A stretch of 64,000 nucleotides of DNA from Ophiosphaerella korrae (GCA_028456385.1 JALNQF010000155.1:38917-102916), one strand, 5' to 3'; shown: positions 33,311-45,939, numbered from the stretch's first letter. The notes: generated from the sequence alone by a model not told the origin. Numbers and translations: made by a program.

Positions 33311-36300
33311 CCTTACTAATCTAGTTATTGCAAGAAGCAAAGCGTAAGCAGCGTATAGTCTAGCTAATACAATAGTAGAAAGTTTAACTAAAACAAGTAA
33401 AGCCCCTAAGAGTAGCTATAAGTCTAACAGTACTATATAAGAAACAATTAAGGACTAAATTAATAACCTAATCTTAGATAAAGAAGATATAAAAATAGTA
33501 ATTAACGCTTTAAAAATATAGAATAAGGAACTATAAGACTACGCAAAATAGAATAAAGTATAAATTAAAGCTATTATTAAAGGCTAGAACTAGATAGAAC
33601 TAATTACGCAACGCCTAGTAATAAGCGCGACAAAGAAACTACTAAAGATACCTGTCCTTAAGAAGTTTAATAGAATAAAGGAGAAACTAAGACCTTTTAT
33701 TGTATTAGTATAACTCTAGATAGATATACAAGTACTACACTTTAATATAGAAGAGAAGAAGGTAATATATATTAGATTACACCTTAAGGAAAACGTAATA
33801 AGATAGTACGAGCCTTACTAGACAAACTATATAATATATTCTCTAATAACCTAAAAAGACAAAACTAGAGCTATTTTTAGAAGTTATAAGTACTTTACTA
33901 AACAAATAAGAGTAGTATTTAGAGATATAGACGTTACTTAATAAGCTAAAGAGTAGCTAGAGAAGCTTATACAAAGTTAGAGTATTCCTAAGTACGTATT
34001 ATAATTTAAATAACTATCGCAAAATATAAAATAGAATAAGTTAGCCTTAATATTATAATTTAAACAAGGACTTAACTTAAAGATTTAATACAAGATAATA
34101 TACATAGAAAAACTAAGGACACTAGAAGCTCTAAAGTAATAGGTAATATAAATCGATAATAATCTTTAAGAATAGAAGAAGAACAAGTATAGAGGTTACA
34201 CCTAGAACTATAACAAAGGAGACCCTATAATCCTTAACGTAAACAAAGATAGAAAGAAAAAGAAAAATAAAGACTTTACGTACTTTAACTATAGTAAACT
34301 AGGCTACTATATAAAGAACTATAGATCTAAGTTAAAAAAAGATATAGTATACTATAAATACAAGAAACTAAGACATTTTACAAAAGATTATAAAGACTTA
34401 AAGAAAGAAACTTAATTAAAAATAACTAAGAAGAAGAAGGAAGTACTATAAGCATAGGCTAAACCTTAGGAAAAAGTAGCTAGGAGTAAAGAAGTATAAT
34501 ATATAATACTCTACTAGACCTTTTATTATAATAACAACTACTATATATATCTTTCTAGTAAATAGGGAGTAGTATAGTTCTTATAGAAATAGAGATATAG
34601 AGTAGCTATAATAAAAGAGAGAATAAAAGCTTAGCTAGAAGAGATAGCCTAAGTAATAGACTTACTAGTAGAAGATCTAGAAGGGGAAGAGCTCCTAGTA
34701 CTATTAATCTAGGCCGAAGGACTAGTACTAGATAAAGAGACTACTATAGCTACTTCTAAAAGACTATAAAGAAGTAAGAGACAAGTTAGTATAAAAGATA
34801 TAGAGTATACCTAGCTAATAATATATAGTTATAATAGCTATATAATAAGTAATATAGAAGAATAAAATAAAGAATAGAAGTTTATTTAGAAATACTTACT
34901 AGTTATAAGTATAGAGGAAGCGTATAAAGACTAGAAAGAATATAATCCTAAAGAAATAAAGTTTATACTATTTTAAGAATAGATAAAGTAATATATAGTT
35001 ATAGTAAGAAAAATACTTATACTAAAAGAATAGTAATATCTTATAAAAAAGATATAATAGATTAATAAAGCCTATATACTAAAAATACTAGTAGTATACT
35101 ATATCCTAATAATAGAGATACCTAGAAGAAGTAAATACTAGAAAGAGGATAATAAAATAATAGATCTAAAATATCTAGTATATTTTAAAGTATTATAGAT
35201 ATTATACCTAGACAAGAATTATATTATATACAAAAACCCTAAAGTAAATAATAATATATAGCTTATAAAGAGAAGAGGCTATAACTATATAAGAGTAATT
35301 CTAGTAGAAAGTATCTAAGGATAAGAAGTAATCCTAGAAAATAGATACGTAGTAGTAAGACCTAGTCTAAAACTATCTAAGAAATACGTCTAGAGAAGAC
35401 TATAGTATAAATATATATACAATAAATATCTAAAATATAAAAAATATAAACTTAAAGTAAGCCTATAGCCTTAAAAAGATAGACAATTTACTAAGTTACT
35501 AAAGTAAGAAAAGCTAGAAGGCGTAAAAAGCCTATATATTATAAAAATAGGTATATATTAAGGAAGGAAAGTATAATTAATAATTAATAGTAGAGCTATA
35601 AAGAACTTTATATTAAAGAAGTTTATAGAAATACAAGGAATAGAATATATAATAAAAAAATATCCTTAACAACTAAGTATAATTAAAGGAAAGCTATTCT
35701 AGGAACCTATATAGTTTAAGATAGTACCCTTAATACTAAGATTAGAAAGACTAGAAATTAAGAATATAGTTATAGATATAACAACAATTAACAATAAGTA
35801 AGATATAATACTAGGTATACTATAGTTATAGATAACTAACCTATATATTAACTAGAGAATAAGGAAGATTAACTACTATAGAATAGACATATTAAAGGCT
35901 TACAAGAATACTTATAAAGGAGAATTCCTAGAAGAATATAAAAAATAGAAAGAATAGCTTATAGAGCTAGAAGACTACTTTCTAGAATACTAGCTATAGG
36001 ACTTAGCGATAGAAATAGAAGAAAGAAAAAACGTAAGATAGAGCCTAGTCTACTAAAAAATAGAAGAAGAGTTAAAAATTAAATAAGTATTTATCTAAAA
36101 TATAATAAAAAAAGGATAAATAAAAGAATCTAAATCCTTAGTAGTATATAGACTTATCTTTATAGATAAGAAAAGAATAAGTAATAAAAGACTTTACGTA
36201 GACTTTAGAAAAACTAACGTAGTTATAAGTAAGAACTAATACTCCTTACTATAGATAGATATAATACAAGATAAACTATAAAAAGTAATAATCTTTACAA

Positions 36301-38859
36301 AGTTAGATATCTAAAACGCTTACTACTAAATTAGAATTAAAGAAGGTAATAAATAGAAAATAGCGTTTAGAACACAATAGAAACTATATAAATACTTAGT
36401 TATACTATTTAGCTTAACAAACGTACTAGTAGTATTCTAAGAAAGAATTAATATAGTACTAAGAGAATACTTAGATATATTTATATTTATATACTTAGAC
36501 GATATCCTTATATTTTCTAAAATAGAGGAAGAACACGTACAATACGTATACAAAGTACTAGAAAAGCTAGCTAAAGCTAAAATATTTCTTAAAATAAGAA
36601 AATGCAAGTTCTATATAAAAAAAATAGATTTCCTTAGATTTATTATTAAACTAGGAAAAATCAAGATTAATCTAGAAAAGATTAAGTTAATTAATAAATA
36701 GCTAACACTAAGAAACCTAAAAGAGGTATAATAATTTTATAGGCTAGCTAACTTTTATAGAAAGTTAATAGTAAGATAGTCTAAAGATATAGAACTAATA
36801 ATAAGACTTATAAAGAAAGATATACTATTTAAATAGATAAAAGAATATAATAAAGTATTTAATAAGATTAAGAAAAAGTTTATAGAAAACCTAGTTATTA
36901 GAATATATAACCTAGACCTACTAGTAATAGTAAAAATAGATGTATCTAATTTAGTCTATAGAATAGCACTAATACAAGAAGATCTAGAGACTAAAAAAGA
37001 ATACTTAGTTAAATACTTCTTTAAGAAGATAAAGATAGTAGAACTTAATTACCTAATCTACGACAAAGAGATACTAGTAATCTATAAAGTATTTAAATAA
37101 TAGAGAGTATACCTATAAAAAGTAAAGTATTAGATAAAGGTTTATATAGACTATAAGAACCTTATAAGATTTATAATAAATAAAGAATTATTATAATACT
37201 ATACAAAATAGTAAGAATTCCTATTAATATTTAATATAGAAATTATATATATAAAAGGGAAAGATAATTAGTTTATAGATGCCCTTAGTAGAAGACTAAA
37301 CCTATAAGAGGAAGTAAGCGCTACTAGTATAGTTCTAATTAAGAACAAAGAAGGATATTTAGTCCTAAATATACTTAAGATAGCTATAACACTTAAAAGA
37401 ACAAGTAATAAATTAGATAAATAGATTTAAAGAATAACGCAAGAAGTATCTAAAGAAATAAAGAAACTAGAAACCTAAAAAAGATTTGTATAAGTATATA
37501 GAAGAATATATATCCTAAAGAAGATTTAGAGAGAATTTATATAATAATTCTATAAATTACTAGTATATAGTTACTAAAGTATTAAGAAAATATTAGATAG
37601 ACTACTATAAGACTACTATATTCTAAAAGTAAGATAATTAGTAATAGAAGTACTACAAGACTATATAGAATATTAGAGGAATAAATATAGTAGATATACA
37701 CTATATAGAATACTATAACTAGTAAAAGTACTAGAGCAACTATAGAGAGTTATTATAATAGACTTTATTACAAAACTACTAAAGTCTAAAGACCTAATAT
37801 TAGGGGTTAAGTATAATAAAATCCTAATAATAGTAGATAAACTTATAAAGTATTTATACTTTAGACTATATAAAGAAAGAAGTAAGATAGAAGTTACTAT
37901 ATACTAAGTTCTAGGAATAGTAATTAGCTAATATAGACTACTAGATAAAATTATTATAGATAGAGATATACGATTTATATTAAAACTATAAGGAACGATA
38001 ATAGCGTAATTAGGAATAAAGTACGTAATATCTACAGTATACTATCTATAAATAGATAGATAATTAGAACAAATAAATTAGATAGTAGAGTAATACTTAA
38101 GATACTACCTTAACTATAACTAGAATAACTAGGTATAGCTATTACCTATAGTATAGTTAGTATACAATAGTATAAAGAACGTAGTAATAAGAGTATTACT
38201 TTTTTTTGCAAACTATAGATTTAAGCCTAATATATACTAGATACTAAGAAATTAAATATCTTAGTCTCTAAGAAGAGAAAACTTTACTAATAGACTTAAA
38301 GATATATACAACTAATTAAGACAAGATATAGAATTCTTATAAGACTATATAGTAAAATACTATAATAAGAAGTATAAAGAGAGACCTTAATTTAAAAAGA
38401 GAGAAAAAGTATAGTTAGTATAAAAAAATATTAAAAGTAAGCGCTTAAGTTTAAAATTAGACTACGTTAAGATAAGACTATATAAAATTAAGAAAGAAGT
38501 TACACTAGTTATATTTAGACTAAAACTACTAGATAAGATAAAAATATACTTAATATTCTATATAGTACTACTAGAACAAGTACTATAGAATATAGAACTA
38601 CTAGTATACAAAGTAGATATATATAGAGAATAAGAAGAATAAGAAGTTAAGAAAATCCTATAGTACTAGTTCTATAATAGAAGAAATTACTACCTAATAA
38701 AATAGATAGGTATAGACGAAAAAGGACAACTATAAGAGAAAATATAAGAACTAGAGGATAATCTTAATTACTTTAAGAAATTAGAGGAGTTCTAGAATTA
38801 AAACCTTCTAGAACGCCTAGTAGCAAACTAAGAGAACTAATACTACTAATAATAGATAG

Positions 38860-39090
38860 AGAGATAATAGGGACGTCTAGTGCAAGACCTACTATAGCAA
38901 TACTAAACGCTTTATTTAAGTCTAGCTTAGCTTCTAGAGCTACTAACTACTTAGCTAATTTCTTATTATTTAAGGCTTTTATCTTATAAAGACAAGAGAG
39001 ACGAGCTTAATTCTTTACTAGCTTACTCTACGCAAGCTCTTAGATACGCTTACGCTTAGCTTTAGCCTCTATAATTTAAGATAGTAATTT
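38860..39090 (-). pseudogene. Antisense coding remnant in the retrotransposon 3' region
   Basis: On the minus strand, between integrase and the 3' LTR, one frame reads as a Lys/Leu/Ala-rich coiled-coil-like segment (ending LEAKLDLNKAFSIAI), interrupted only by TAA and TAG codons that could be former Gln codons. Such antisense frames with a helical, basic composition occur in some fungal LTR elements. Function and boundaries are unknown. Confidence 0.4.
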
Positions 39091-39475
39091 CTCTTAAGTT
39101 TAGTTAATAGCTTTCCCTATTATTATTAAGCCTAGACGCAAGAATAAGTGTAATAAACCTATACTTAGAAAGAGAAATACTAGATACGTTATAAGAACTA
39201 CGTATATTTACACAAATATACGCCTTATAAGCCCTACTATTATTTATAGAAATAATATAAAGAAGAGACTTAGAGTTTAACTTAAAAGAAGTATAATAAA
39301 AACAAGGAAATATTTTAATACTATTACGTAACACGCAATTAGTAAGGAAGTAGTAATAACGTATAGATAAAATAAGTATAAAAGAGGATAAAGAACTCTA
39401 TATTAATAAAGAAACTAGACTAATAACTTTAGCCCTAAGATAAGAAAACTAGGACTTACCTAGAGGGGGAGATAG

Positions 39476-39904
39476 TGTTACAGGTATAATAGAAGAAATT
39501 AAGATAAAACTAATTAGTCTTAACCTAAGTGCTAATAAAGTATAAGACGAGTAAGGTAATAACCTTAATTAGAAAACTATATATAACTAGGATACCTAGG
39601 TTAATCTATAATCTATAGACTCTTAGTAACTATAGATTATAGATTAAGATAATCTACAATCTACTAGTCTTAGTAACTATAGATTATAGATTATAATAAG
39701 TATATAGTTAATAGAATACGTATTATTAAGATAGTATTAGTAATTTAATCCTTTAACTATAGAACGCTAATATAAGATAGTTACAAAATATCTTCTATTA
39801 TTTATAAGTTATTGTAGATTACAACCTAAGCTTTTACTATTAACTTATAATCTACTAATACTCTTTAGGTATTAGGAAGTTAACCCTAGTAACAACCTAT
39901 TATA
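39476..39904 (+). repeat. 3' long terminal repeat
   Basis: 429 bases beginning TGTTACAGG and ending TTATA. It aligns with the 5' LTR without a length change. Most differences in its first 100 bases are T or A where the 5' LTR keeps C or G. The hairpin is at 39602-39646. Confidence 0.9.
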
Positions 39905-41033
39905 TACGTAATCTTGTTATTTATTATCTATAAAGGACGCGTCTATATCTCTACCTAGTATAAAGAGGTAGGTATACTACTTAATTAGAAGCTCTTAGTC
40001 TTAGAGAATAGCTAGACAACTAATATACTTAGCCTAGAGTAGTTAAAGTACTTTAACGCGCATATAAAGTCGCGTTAAGTAAGAGTATACTAGCTACTTA
40101 TCTTAGATAGCTATAAGAGCTACCTTAACTAAGATTTTAAGGACTACTACTTTAAAAATAAGATCTTAACCCTCTATATACTAGCCTATTTATTATATAT
40201 CTTCTAGCTACTTAATATAGTGTACTTCTTACCGCTAAAGCGTAAGTACTCTAAATACGTATAAGACTTAGTATAAAAACGCGTCTTCTATATTAATAAA
40301 GAAGGTTTCCTTCTAACTTTTAGAGACGCGTTTTTTAACGTATTTACTAAGTAAAACTATAAGAAGGCCTTTAAGGCTTTAGGACTTATTCCTTTAAACG
40401 CGTAGGATATACTAGATTACTTTAATATCTATATTCGTACCCTACTAGGACCCTTACTACTAGAGACGCTATAGTAGTTAAAGACTCTAAGTAATTTGTA
40501 CAAATTTAGGTCTTAGTTAAAGCTCTTAAGTAATTCTCTCTATTACTTACCTACTACTATATAAGGCTTCCTTCGCTAGCTTATTAAGGGCGCTAAATTA
40601 ATACTATATAAAAGCGTTCTTTAAGAAGCCTATATAAAGGAGCTTAAAGAGTAATTAGAAGTAATAACTAAGTAAAAGTTACGTAAACAAAAGCAAATTT
40701 AGTATAGTAGGACTATAGAGTATAGAGAGACATTAATATAGGTAGCTAGAGAGGCGTTAATAGCTGCGCAGAAGAGTAAGAAGCCTCGTAGTAGGGGTAA
40801 TTAGGAAAGGGCTTAGCTAGGACAACGACGCTGTAGGAACTGCGGGAAGACTAGGTATAACGCGCGAACATACTAGGAAGATAAAGAAGAGACTTCTGAA
40901 TTAGATAATAGTGTTATAGTAGTAGGGGGTACTAAGTAAAGTTTGTTGTCAACCTCTAAAGATGTAGTGTTCGTAGTGCTAAGAAAAAGTGATAAGCTCG
41001 GTGGTTTGATAAGCTCGGTGGTGGAATACGTTA

Positions 41034-41819
41034 GCCCGAAGCTTAACTTAATATATTCTACTTACCCTACTAGCTAATAGTTAGTACCTATAATAGCCTA
41101 GTACTATCACTAACCTAGGCTAAAAAGGAGGATTTAACACTAGTCAGCTAGAACTCTAATAGTAGAATGTATTGTGGTGTAGTAGAACCGCACGTGATCG
41201 GGGAGGCTTAGGTCAGCAATGCGGCTCTGTGTGGGCACTGATAAAGGATCGGATGAAGGCAGATAGCCTCCGACACCAACTCGTCATGTAGCTACTCAAC
41301 CTATATACTTCAACTCATCTCATCTCTCGCCGACTACGGGTTGCTACCTGCCTCCTCCTTCTACGTGCATTTTAGTATGCCACTATATATAGTTAGTTAT
41401 AGTAACTGGTGCTAGGCTAAACCTAGTATTAAGAAGAACCAATCCCTCAATTTTGGAGACTAGAAATACATATAGAAAGAACATACGTTTACCAAAGGAG
41501 CAGAAGAAGTGGAACATTCGTAAATAGACCTACACTGTAATCGAGTAGAGTAGTATACCTAAGCCGTGATCTGCATAGTGTCGCACTTACTTTTAATATG
41601 TACGTTTACACCATTATATTTACGTCGATTTATTAAAGGGCCTTTCGAATGATAACCTTCACTACGGTACCATAAGCCAGCCTATGCTATTGTCGAATGG
41701 GTCTCGCGCGGATGTAGGTAAGCCAATATCAGACTTGTGGTCGTCAAGGAAACTCGGCCCACGGCCTGGCAGCGACTCGCTAAGTAACTAGCACAGAAGG
41801 AAAGTCCTTCGATTTTGCT
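41034..41819. other. Transposon flank with dispersed repeat copy 2
   Basis: AT-rich spacer from the transposon end to 41167, then the dispersed repeat, then unassigned sequence. No gene recognised. Confidence 0.5.
41168..41379 (+). repeat. Dispersed ~200-bp repeat, copy 2
   Basis: About 212 bases beginning TATTGTGGTGTAGTAGAACC. It is the same orientation as copy 1 at 26840-27040 and alignable end to end. No direct target duplication was found at its ends. Confidence 0.75.
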
Positions 41820-42441
41820 TTATTTAATATTGACTGTCTTTTGCGTTCCAGCGAGAAGCCTGCATACTCCGTTAGGATACTTTCCATAGCTGTGATCGGA
41901 GTAAGGAATTTGGAATGACACTAGGCGTGAAAAAATTCCATCGCCATGCTGGCATAATATTATACCAGCCAGTTTTTTGAGTTTCCCATCAACTATGAGA
42001 ACCAAAAGGCTAACATCAACTGTCCGCAGGTTAGTGTTCAATAAATCTTCTTCAAGTGCATCACGAGGCATTGCCATCTGGTAAATTGCAGAGTTAGAAC
42101 CCTGATGCGGGCGTATCTCTCCCGCCCACGAGCTTTTGGTGGAGTAATTCTTCTGAACCCAGGTCGCTCTTGTAATAGGTCCTCGCATTGCCAAAAATCA
42201 AGATTTCACACCTCTAAATTTCTCTTAGGAGCTATCACTCTGCACTTACAAACCTAGAATTTGCACTAGCTGTAGTATAGCAGGGAAACTGTTCGCAAGA
42301 AAGCTCAAGTTGAAAGTAAAGACATGAGCCGTGGCTCTTGATATTGACCGTACACTCTTTCAGTTGTAGAAAGCCGTCTTCAACTTGTCGGCATTCATCT
42401 GCTCTTTCTTCATTGATTTTTTTATCGAGTATGTAGAACAT
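41820..42441 (-). CDS. Hypothetical two-exon protein
   Basis: Tentative model: complement(join(41820..42168, 42254..42441)), about 178 residues. Exon 1 is open from an ATG at 42441 and includes ECRQVEDGFLQLKE and several Cys. Joining at the GTTTGT donor and the ACAAG acceptor keeps the frame into ATWVQKNYSTKSSWAGE and ends at a TAA at 41820. I recognise no family. There is no signal peptide. It could equally be chance open sequence or a relic next to the transposon block. Confidence 0.28.
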
Positions 42442-43490
42442 CAATTGCTGACAGTGCTGACAGCTGTGAGGTTCAGGGTAGCTCTGCGGTTGCGTGACTG
42501 GTATACTCGCTCAGCTTAGTACTGATCTGGTTGAATGGCTCGTAAGTTATATTCGCGGTAATATTAATTAATATCCCGAGTTCGAGTGCTAATAGAAGTG
42601 TATGTGCGATATGTCGCGGTTCGCAACTTGTAAATCAAGAAGTTCTCACTTGGGACACCGCCAGTCCAAGCCACCAATAAAAACTTACTAGGAACTCACC
42701 GTAATGCGCTACAATCACATCTAATTTTAGGATGGTGCTAAAACAGTGCCATACACAATAGATCCTCTCAACCCTAAGATACTAGCATAGCAACTTAGAA
42801 TGACACGTACCCAGGTATTCCCGAAACGTGTCTTCTACGCACTAACCTTTGCGTCTGCACACCTATACCACCGTATATAGGCTATCTGCTAGTACTATGA
42901 TATATGGTAGGCCTTATCCTTACGTAAGTAGCATGGAAAGAGCGTACTCCGAGCAAAGCATTGCCCTATGTAAGTTCTTCGCTCTAGTGGCGATTTGTCG
43001 CTCCGCACAACCTCACCTGAGGAAGGAACTTGTTTTTGAGTTGGCCTGTGCGGTAGCCTAGCGCATCTGTCAAACGGGAATATGTGTGTGCGCGAGAACG
43101 TCTGGAATGATACTGGCTTCGAGTAGACTGCAGGTTACTAGTACAATGCAGAATGTACGATTTTGTGTGGTTCCCTTTGGGCATCGGTCTAGCCTTTTAT
43201 AGAAATACCAGCCGACTTCCGTGGGACATGATCCCGAGGGCCGAAGAGACGTTGGTCGAAGGAAGCTCTACCTCATAAGATTCTAGTCCCGATACTATCC
43301 TGAACCACGTTCGGATGGATGACGAGTTTTTAAGATCAAATAACGCCTCATTTTCACAGTAGACATGTCCTTTGGCGTGAAGACGAATAGCCCATTATAA
43401 ATCGCTGAGGTACCTCTGTTCTTACAGAATACGCATTGCCAACATCATCTTAACTCAACTCCTTGCGTGGTAGAGAGAGCTGAATTGACA
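42442..43490. other. Intergenic, upstream of the GH3 gene
   Basis: About 1 kb with no supported gene. Short frames (for example 42849-43061) have no family features. The proximal part is the GH3 promoter. Confidence 0.45.
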
Positions 43491-45939
43491 ATGCTTTTGT
43501 TGCAACAAGCGCTCATTGTGGGGATGTTTCTTTTCCCGGGAGCGTCCGCAGGAGAAGTTGGTAAAGCACGTGGCTGTCATGGGAGTCAAACATGCAACGG
43601 CAACGAGCGATACATGGACATGTCCTTGACGCCAGGGCAGCGCGCTGATGACCTTCTAAGCCGCCTTACCTGGGAAGAAAAGATTGGCCAGATGGGCGGG
43701 ATTCGTGCCGCATTCACGAGTGCCAATGGGAGTGTTCAATTCAACAAAACCTCCTTCGAGCAGATTCGTTCCACTCAAAGTGGCCAAATCGGTATATCTC
43801 TTTTGGTATACATACCTTAACTAGCTGACATAATTTGAAGGATATGGTCAACAGGCGAATTGGGCCACGGACCTTCTACCGCGTATGAACAACCTGCGTG
43901 CCGAGCAAATTAATGGCTCTCGCCTTCACATCCCATACATCGTCGTGGCCGACTCTATCAATGGTCTCTGGTTTTCGGGTGGCACGGTCTTTCCCGGGAG
44001 TATCTCTATGGCTTCATCATGGAATTTACTGCTGTTCGAACAGGTCGTTGAAGCATTGCGAGAGGAGAATGTGGCCATGGGCATTAATTGGGTGCTCTCA
44101 CCCGAGGTAGATATCATCAAGGATCCTCGCAACGGTCGCAATGGTGAGATGTATGGGGAAGACAGCTACCTTGTCGGAGAATTCGGCACTACCTATATCA
44201 AGACCATGCAAGAGAAGGACCAGGGTGGTTACGTTAAGGTCGCTACGACCATTAAGCATTTTGTCTATGGATCTGGAAGCGGCGGTGTCAATCGTGCTAG
44301 CATGTTTGGAGGTATCAATCATATCCTCAACGACCTCGCGCCACCCTATCGCAAGGCTATAAAAGAGGCACAGCCTCTCTCTCTTATGGCCTCCTATTCA
44401 ACTATCGACGGAGTTCCAGCTTCTATCAATAGGTTTCTCCTTCAGCACGTACTCCGTGATATCCTCGGGTTCAAAGGTCTCATAATGTCAGATGCCAACG
44501 CGATCCAGTACATCATGGCTGAAGCAAAGGTTGCCAAATCTCGTGCGGATGCAGCAATCAAGTCTCTCAAGGCGGGCCTACAGCATGAGCTCAAACCTGA
44601 CGGCACTGGTTTGTTCGTTGAGCTGACTTCCATGTCAACGAACAAGGACATCGTGTCTTTGGTAGACAGTGCGGTTCATGCCTTTCTCGAAATCAAGTTT
44701 GCCACTGGTATATTTGATCGGCCGCTACCAACAGTAGAGAATATGGCGGCTACTCTTCGCAACCCGCGCCATTTAGCGCTAAACCGCAATATCACGCGCG
44801 AGTCCATCGTAATGCTAAAGAACGAAAACGCCTTTCTCCCTCTTATCAAGAGCCATCCGAGTGCCACGGGTAAGATCGCAGTTCTGGGTCCATATGCAAA
44901 CATTATCAACGCTGGAAACTACGCTCCCGTTAGCCCTGAAGACCCGCGATACGGCGATTCATTCCTCCGCAGCTTCGAGAATGCTTTGGGCAAGGACTAC
45001 GTGCTCTACGCGCAAGGCACCAGCACTGTGCTTCCCAACTATGATGACGACGCGAAAGAGAAGGACCAAGTTGCCATCGCTGCTGCAGTCGAAAAGGCTA
45101 AGGAGGCTGGTCTTGCAGTAGTGGTTCTTGGATCTGGATTTGGCAACTTCGGCCCTAAATACGTGAACAATAATCGCACCGATACTGAGGGCTGGTCACA
45201 CCCTGACCTGGGTTTCCCTGGCTCGCAGCAGCAGCTTCTGGATGCTGTCCTTGACTCTGGAGTGCCCACTATACTTGTTATGAGTTCGGGCCAGACGTTC
45301 GTGCTCAATAAATCGACTTCCCGCTGCAAAGCTATTTTCCACTCTTGGCTAGCAGGAGAGTATACTGGCGACTCATTCGTTGAGATTCTCTTTGGTGAGA
45401 CAAACCCCAGCGGTAAGCTCACTGTGACCGTGCCAGACCACAATGGTGCGTTTCCTGTGGCCTACGACTTCCTACCTTCGGACGCTGTTGGTGGCTTCGG
45501 TGCTTCGATTCTATATGACTGGCATTGGCCACAGCTAACCCGCAAAGCTACATGGGCGTTTGGATATGGCCTTAGCTATACGACGTTTTCCATGTCCATC
45601 ATCCGCGCTTCTGTCTCTGGCAGCGGTTTCAACAGCACCATCGATGTTTCGGTCAAAGTCACGAATAAGGGCAAGGTTGGCGGTAAAGAGATAATCCAGA
45701 TCTACTTCCGTCCTGAGTATTCTATTATTGAACGCCCAGTCATGAAGTTAATCCGATTTGCGAAGGTGGATCTCAATGCAGGTGATTCAAAAGCTGTTAA
45801 TTTTAGTAGCATTCCAGTCGATGAGCTCGGTTACTACGTAAATGGCGAGTGGACGCTTGACAAAGGCAATTACACCTTCTGGGTGGGGAGTTCGTCTCGG
45901 TTACAAGATCTAACGCGCTTCCAAACACACATTCAGTAA
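43491..45939 (+). CDS. Secreted glycoside hydrolase family 3 (beta-glucosidase-like)
   Basis: Model: join(43491..43791, 43841..45939), 799 residues. The ATG at 43491 gives a signal peptide (MLLLQQALIVGMFLFPGASA). GH3 N-terminal domain: LTWEEKIGQMGG, SPEVDIIKDPRNGRNGEMYGED, KHFVYGSG, and the nucleophile Asp318 in GLIMSDANA. GH3 C-terminal domain: ESIVMLKNENAFLPL, VVLGSGFGNFGP, and GLSYTTF leading to a fibronectin-III-like end. Several N-glycosylation sites are visible. The usual substrate-pocket D-x-x-HG is DSINGLW here, so the sugar specificity may differ from standard cellobiase. It probably acts extracellularly on plant or microbial glucans or glycosides. It appears unrelated to the PKS cluster. 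Confidence 0.93.

Larger units (their letters stand above)
32882..39904 (+). mobile_element. Ty3/gypsy LTR retrotransposon, RIP-degraded
   Basis: 7023 bases with two LTRs of equal length (429) and a 5-base target duplication. The order on the plus strand is gag, protease, reverse transcriptase, RNase H, integrase, which marks Ty3/gypsy. Remnants seen: two zinc-knuckle positions at about 34285-34395, the RT motif IYLDDILIFS at about 36490-36520, an RNase H segment at about 36930-37100, and integrase sequence with LLDKIIIDRD and a later YNSIKN at about 37760-38240. TAG and TAA stops occur every few dozen codons and the DNA is extremely AT-rich. It cannot be active. Confidence 0.93.
32234..40939 (+). 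pseudogene. Fot1-like transposase pseudogene (split and full of stops)
   Basis: The 5' part runs from the ATG at 32234 to about 32880. It reads as a helix-turn-helix transposase N-terminus rich in Gln and Ala, with stops at former CAA and CAG codons. The 3' part, about 39910-40939, reads as the DDE domain and the basic C-terminus ending in a Cys-containing RRCRNC-like motif. The two halves are separated by the retrotransposon at 32882-39904. The pattern of stops at Gln and Trp positions is what C-to-T change on either strand produces. Identification rests on TIR type, size and residual protein pattern. Confidence 0.8.
32155..41031 (+). mobile_element. Fot1/pogo-type DNA transposon, interrupted by an LTR retrotransposon
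   Basis: Terminal inverted repeats of about 60 bases begin ACGTATTCCACCACCGAGC; the right end is the near-exact reverse complement. The element is flanked by TA (32153-32154 and 41032-41033), the target of Tc1/mariner-Fot1 elements. Each TIR contains CCACCGAGCTTATCA twice, 17 bases apart. Removing the 7.0-kb retrotransposon and its 5-base duplication leaves about 1.85 kb, the usual size of Fot1 elements. Stops and AT drift throughout show that it is dead. Confidence 0.92.

Noticed and set aside
39104..39334. Minus-strand open frame of 76 codons near the 3' LTR as a gene
   Set aside because: It is in RIP-degraded repeat DNA, with low-complexity Ser/Asn/Tyr composition and no family pattern.
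26840..41379. The two ~200-bp direct repeats as LTRs of one giant element
   Set aside because: The enclosed DNA contains ordinary host genes and a separate complete LTR element, and no shared target duplication was found.
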